The position numbers were made by a program, and so were the translations under genes. The notes under the pieces were generated by a model, which did no database searches, was not told the DNA's origin, and saw nothing but the letters and a program-made list of their open reading frames with translations. From Phyllostachys edulis (lineage: Eukaryota > Streptophyta > Magnoliopsida > Poales > Poaceae), in assembly GCA_036346405.1 (NCBI GenBank), contig CM070563.1, positions 30,390,816-30,454,815 on the forward strand: a stretch of DNA of 64,000 nt. Reading direction: 5' to 3'. How positions within the stretch are numbered: the stretch's first letter is position 1; every line of letters begins with the position of its first letter. Below are positions 59,501-64,000 of the stretch, piece by piece.

Positions 59501-62463
59501 TGATATTAGTGTGCATGTGAATAATCATATTAAGCATGTCATTTTATTATTTTTGCATGTTTAAATGTGATTAACAAATGGATAATTTATTTTAACCATG
59601 AACTAATTAATCACTCAAAAATTTGATTAACAAATGAATATATGGATTAGTAAGGAGTTTAGTTAACACACTATCTTAATTGGATGAATAAACAGAGAGG
59701 ACAAGATGAGGATAATTAAATAACAATAGGCAAATGACTTTGCTAAGTCAAATGGTTGGAAATATTATTGTTTCTTTTACCCCTTGAACATTTATCTAAC
59801 AGTTGCAACTAAATATAAAAAAACAAGTATTAAGTTTTGTCATTTCAAATAAAACAGAGAATATCCTTTAGACAATTGAATGGTTGACAAAGTAGTAGTG
59901 GGATGATTAAATAAACTCATTCTTCTTAGTAGAATAGTTGAGATGTTGAGGGTATTAGAAGTAGAGCAGTGAGCTAAAGTCTTGTCAAATACAAAGATCA
60001 GATAATTAAACCTCTTACTGACTAGCCATTAGTTTTTGATCTACAAGAGTAAAATTATTTAGAGGGCAAGAGTTAGGTTGTATGAATGTCTTTTGGCAGT
60101 ACCCCTATGCCATAGTTATGTTAATAGCAATAGAGGCACTAAGTCAGTGAGAGAGTTTATAAAAAGATTGGCTTAAACCTCAAAAATTCATAACTATTTC
60201 GAATCAACTCCAAAGCATGTGAAACCAATTTTGTTGGTTTTAATTTTTAATGTAATTTAACTTGGAATAGGTTTGAAACATGTTAATGTCCCAGAAAATT
60301 TTGAAATTAGGATTAAATTTTGGAAGGAATCATTTTTACACTAGAAATTTAATTAACTTTAGAAATTCGTAAGTAATTCATATGAACTCCAAATGAGGTG
60401 AACCAATTTGTGTTAGTCTTAAAATTTTATTCTCTACCTAACCATGTAAACCTTATATTCACCACTATCCTACAAAATTTCACTAAATAATTAAAATCGG
60501 ATGAACAAGAATGTAATTTAATTTCTCAAAGATTTTGCGTAAATCTGATTTTCAAACTACTATAACTCTCACGTACGAACTCCAAATTGAATAATGTTTG
60601 TTTCTAAATTCATATTAAATCATAATCTTCATTTTTTATTAATTTCATAATTTGTTGGAGACTTTGGAATTTTGGTGTTTATTCGGTGTTTTTGCTTTGT
60701 CGGTTTTTATCGCTAGATGACGATGATTCGGGAGTGCAATGGAGATGATTATGTGCATGTCCATAGTACTAGCAAACAAAGGCAAGCAGTTTTTCTGTTG
60801 ATGCATGTTGATCCTATTACATTCAAAAACTATTATCTTGTTTTGCAACTGTATGTATGCATGCTTTATTTTGTCAAGTTACTTTTGTCGATTAGAAGTA
60901 GCTAATCCTATTGCATGAATTCCCTAAATTGTTTATTCCCTACCACTAGCCTATGTTAATAATTCCACTGGTGAATTAGAGCCCGGTGGATGTTGTATGA
61001 TCTAATTATGCTTATGCGATGTCATGCTTAGCAATGCTTAGAATGGTAGAATGGGGATCATCGTTTCGGCGATGGTCATTATATCATCACTATAATTACT
61101 TGGGTCAGAGTACTCATGAATATAATGTATTTGAAAAACTAAAACTGAAAATAAAATATTTTTGACTTGGGTACATTGGTTGGATGGTGTGTTGTTGGGT
61201 GCCCGAGTCAACAAGAATCGAATTACTTGTGTCACTGATCCAAGCGTTATTGCGTGCATTCCACACGAGGGTATTGGGAACTCCTCTTGACTTAGTACTT
61301 TGGGGTGTGTTAATTAATGAGTCACTGGTGGTAGATGTTAGGAGAAAAATGTTCTGTTGTTGTTGGGAATGTGCGGGGTGGGTTCTGGATTTAGGTTCCC
61401 TCGCCCGAGGAGCATCGGCAGTTGCTGAGGCTGGGCCGATGTGTTCGACACAACGTGTGGGTCCTCCGTGGGAGCCCGTGATGGGCGGTTCGCGGAGGGT
61501 TAGCCCCCATATGTACGACTCTTAATTAATTCAGTCCATTGGAAAACGTCTCGTAGGACTTAGCCTTGCCGGCATACCTAAGGAAGTTTGCTCTATAGTT
61601 TGGCGAAAAGGCGGTCTGGCGTGTGGGTACAGTTGTACATCCCTGCAGGGTTTAATCTATTCAAATAGCCTTATCCTAGGTTATGGACATGCTTGGTTAG
61701 GTCGTGCAAGAATTAGACTACAACATTTTTGATAAAACTTGAATTTGGGTGGTACGAATGGGTAATTCGTGCTATGTTGTGGTGGCTGTTGGGAAGTCAC
61801 CTCCAGGATGTTATTTATGATTATAATTGTTGTCTCGCTATTATTTAAACAAATAAAAATAGATTTGTTAAATTGCCTTCAATCTACTACACTATTGCAA
61901 ATGAAATATTGCTTTGTGCGTAAAATGAACCCTATAGCCTTCTCCTTGATTCAGCTTGCATGTAGCTATTTGTAGGTTTGTTATTCGTAAGTCTTGCAGA
62001 GTACATTCATGTACTCACTGTTTGCTTTTATTACTAATCTGGAAAGCATGTATTGAGATCGAATTGGGTAAGGAAAGATTGCGCAGGAACATCGATTTGC
62101 TATGGTTTAACCCCAGTCGGTTGCCCTGCGGGTTATGGCAAGCCATTGGGACTTTATTTATGATTAATCTCTGTTTTTATTTCAGTTATTTACTGTTTTC
62201 CGCTGCGTACTTGATATTTTATCTTGTTATTTGGCCAGTCAGCCCTTTGTACGAAATTGAACCTTATATGTTCATGTGTTGTAATTTATGAAGTTTTTGG
62301 TGTTGTAACAACTTGTGTATGGATTGATATTGATATTTATGAGGGTGCATGTGTACCGCTCCTAGGAGGTACATACTACTCCGAGGCGCGGGATATTTGG
62401 TTGGCGATGCTAGAGTCAAGTGGAAGACTAAGCATTACGAGCTAAATACCCTGGGTTCTCACA
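56529..62463 (+). mobile_element. Giant solo-LTR-like unit (5935 bp, 4.77 kb without nested hAT)
   Basis: Begins TGTAATAGCC, ends GGTTCTCACA, with exact CCCAT duplications (56524-56528 and 62464-62468). There is no gag-pol, PBS or second LTR boundary that I can see. It shares ordered landmarks with 8560-13199 (AACTCCAAA blocks near 60210 and 60390, CCGGCATACCTAAGGAAG near 61570, AGTCGGTTGCC near 62116). Nested in the CACTA element, so younger than it. Confidence 0.7.
57950..59111. mobile_element. hAT-like element nested in the LTR unit
   Basis: Ends TAGAGCTGGGCATTGG and (inverted) TAGAGGTGGGAGTCGG, followed by CGGGCC-rich sequence, are typical of grass hAT elements. Flanking 8-mers GTCTTGGC and GTGCTGGC match at 6 of 8. 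The interior is GC-rich with open frames but no transposase. A tandem 80-bp repeat (about 58322-58479) is inside. Confidence 0.55.
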
Positions 62464-62546
62464 CCCATAAACTCAGACGGCTCCGGAAACCGTCTATAAT
62501 GACGTTTTTGAATCGTCTGTGAAGTCCTTTTTTTGTAGTAGTGAGG

Positions 62547-64000
62547 GTTAGGTAACCGCTTGATCCGAAGTGAGGGCGAGAGGGATCGGGCTCTCGAAAA
62601 GTCCATTGGTATAAGGAGTTAAGATTATAACAGGAGGGGAAGGTTTGTAGGAACATTCTGTAATGGTTACCTAGATGGGAGAGACTACTTTGTTAGGCGG
62701 GGATTCCTTGATCCAAGGATCATGAATTGTACTTCTACCAGGAGCGAATATCGATGGATGATAGCTAGAGTCCAGGTGATGTTGTTTGGTAGATGAACTT
62801 CTATCATTCACATAGGAACTGTAACACCCTAGCTATACGGAAACAAAGATGTTACTCGAAAGACTAACATACAAAAACAATACGGAATAATTTCAACCAT
62901 CTTTCAAACAATAACATAAAAGATCAATATCCAGTAGAATGGATATAAGGATTGAATTAGAATTCATCAACCAATCAATCTCAAACATCCGACCCGATTG
63001 AGCCAATTATGATAACACTATCAAGGGTCTATACGTAGATCACTAATCTAACCATATCATGAAAGATGATAATATCAACCAACAACCATACATTCATTCA
63101 TGGGTGACCTAATGCTAATAATCGACGCTATCACAGTTTATCATTTCTCAACAAAAGTACATGATTTATCAGTTGAGCACAAATCAACTTAAGAAGTCTT
63201 CTCTCTAACAACTAAATTAAAGTAGTCCAACACTACTAAGCTCAGGCAGATAATGATCAACAGGCAACATCTGAAGCATCACTGACCAATCTCTCTAAAA
63301 TTCGGCAGAACCTCCTTTGTATAGGTGACCATACCAGAGGTTCTAACATTCTAATGTAGCATCAATCACATTCAAATCCTCCAATATAAACGAATCATCA
63401 GAGGACATCCAAAATGTGCTAATCAGCTAATGCATCAATGATCAGCATATCTACGAGGGTTAAATGAACGCAATCAATGAATGAATGAGAACATAAAGGG
63501 ATCATCCAAGATCAAAAACAAAACATCCACCACGAAGGGTGGTCACAGAATCGAAACTAAAGTAATTAACAAGAATATGAATTGTGGATAATTGAGTTTG
63601 ATTATTCATTGTGGTTTGAGTTTTATGTGTCGTGCACCAAATCTACCCCTTCCCCGGCATGTCGCTGCCTCAAAAGGTACCTAGCAAGCACAACACAGCA
63701 AGTGTGAGTCCACGACTCAGCAAAGTGCAATAGTAAATCAAACATAGCATCATAAACAGTCAAAGGGAACAAACAATTCCGTTATGAATACAACACAAAT
63801 TACCTCAAATCCATATCTTATGACAGTGCCATAAGTAGTCAAAGGGATTAAACAATCCCCACCTGAACAACCACCTTATATACCACAATCCATCTCTTAT
63901 ACCGGCATCATAAGCTAAACAACAAATCCATAACATATGCAGAAGTACAATGAATATGCCATGAATGCAAAATACTTCACTTCTTTGTAATTACCGGTAA
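62547..64000. other. CACTA flank, then possible start of another LTR
   Basis: 62547-62820 continues the DNA interrupted by the CACTA element. At 62821 TGTAACACCCTAGC resembles a gypsy-type LTR start, and AT-rich non-coding sequence runs to the window edge. No end is visible, so this is tentative. No gene recognised. Confidence 0.3.

Overview
This window is plant nuclear DNA from a grass and looks like Oryza. The reasons are A-type cytochrome P450 genes with one phase-0 intron, GC-rich grass-style exons, and dense nested transposons of types familiar from rice: Ty1/copia, giant non-coding LTRs, CACTA, Mutator-like (MULE), hAT, Helitron and Tourist MITE. The species call is inference. I see no bacterial-type genes, rRNA, tRNA or CRISPR.

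Layout. 1-1.4 kb: a small two-exon CASP-like membrane protein gene that looks intact. 2.5-4.25 kb: a TPX2-domain (WVD2-like) microtubule-protein gene that is now a pseudogene, with a MITE in one intron. 5.1-7.5 kb: a Helitron 3' end, CT-rich low-complexity DNA and the 3' remnant of a copia element. 8.56-13.2 kb: a 4.6-kb LTR-like unit with a 5-bp target duplication. 15.7-16.1 kb: three exons of a dead adenosine kinase gene. 16.1-17.5 kb: a truncated LTR element carrying a Tourist-like MITE.

18.5-45.6 kb is the core. Two closely related P450 genes (CYP71 clan, closest in my memory to CYP99A) lie head to head as an inverted duplication with inverted upstream sequence. The right copy (43870-45563, +) is intact, 510 codons. 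The left copy (31915 down to 18505, -) is cut twice within exon 1. One insertion is a complete copia element (20903-31559), whose 3' LTR is itself split by a 5.5-kb MULE. The other is a 1.1-kb solo LTR (19326-20428). With target duplications allowed for, the left gene shows no other lesion, so the insertions alone appear to have inactivated it. A third P450 5' fragment lies at about 34.1-34.2 kb. The spacer between the two genes holds pieces of three further copia-type elements.

45.6-64 kb is almost wholly repeats: a MULE-like element, a 205-bp tandem array with a MULE-type MITE in one unit, a minus-strand Helitron with a decayed helicase, a 775-bp tandem duplication, and an 8.5-kb CACTA element (54031-62543). 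The CACTA contains a 5.9-kb LTR-like unit, which in turn contains a hAT-like element. The last 1.2 kb may be the start of another LTR.

The only genes that look functional are the CASP-like gene and the right-hand P450. I found no convincing new molecular system. The most interesting points are the precisely datable inactivation of one P450 of an inverted pair, the phase-0 exon-intron tandem duplication inside the MULE, and the two giant solo-LTR-like units.
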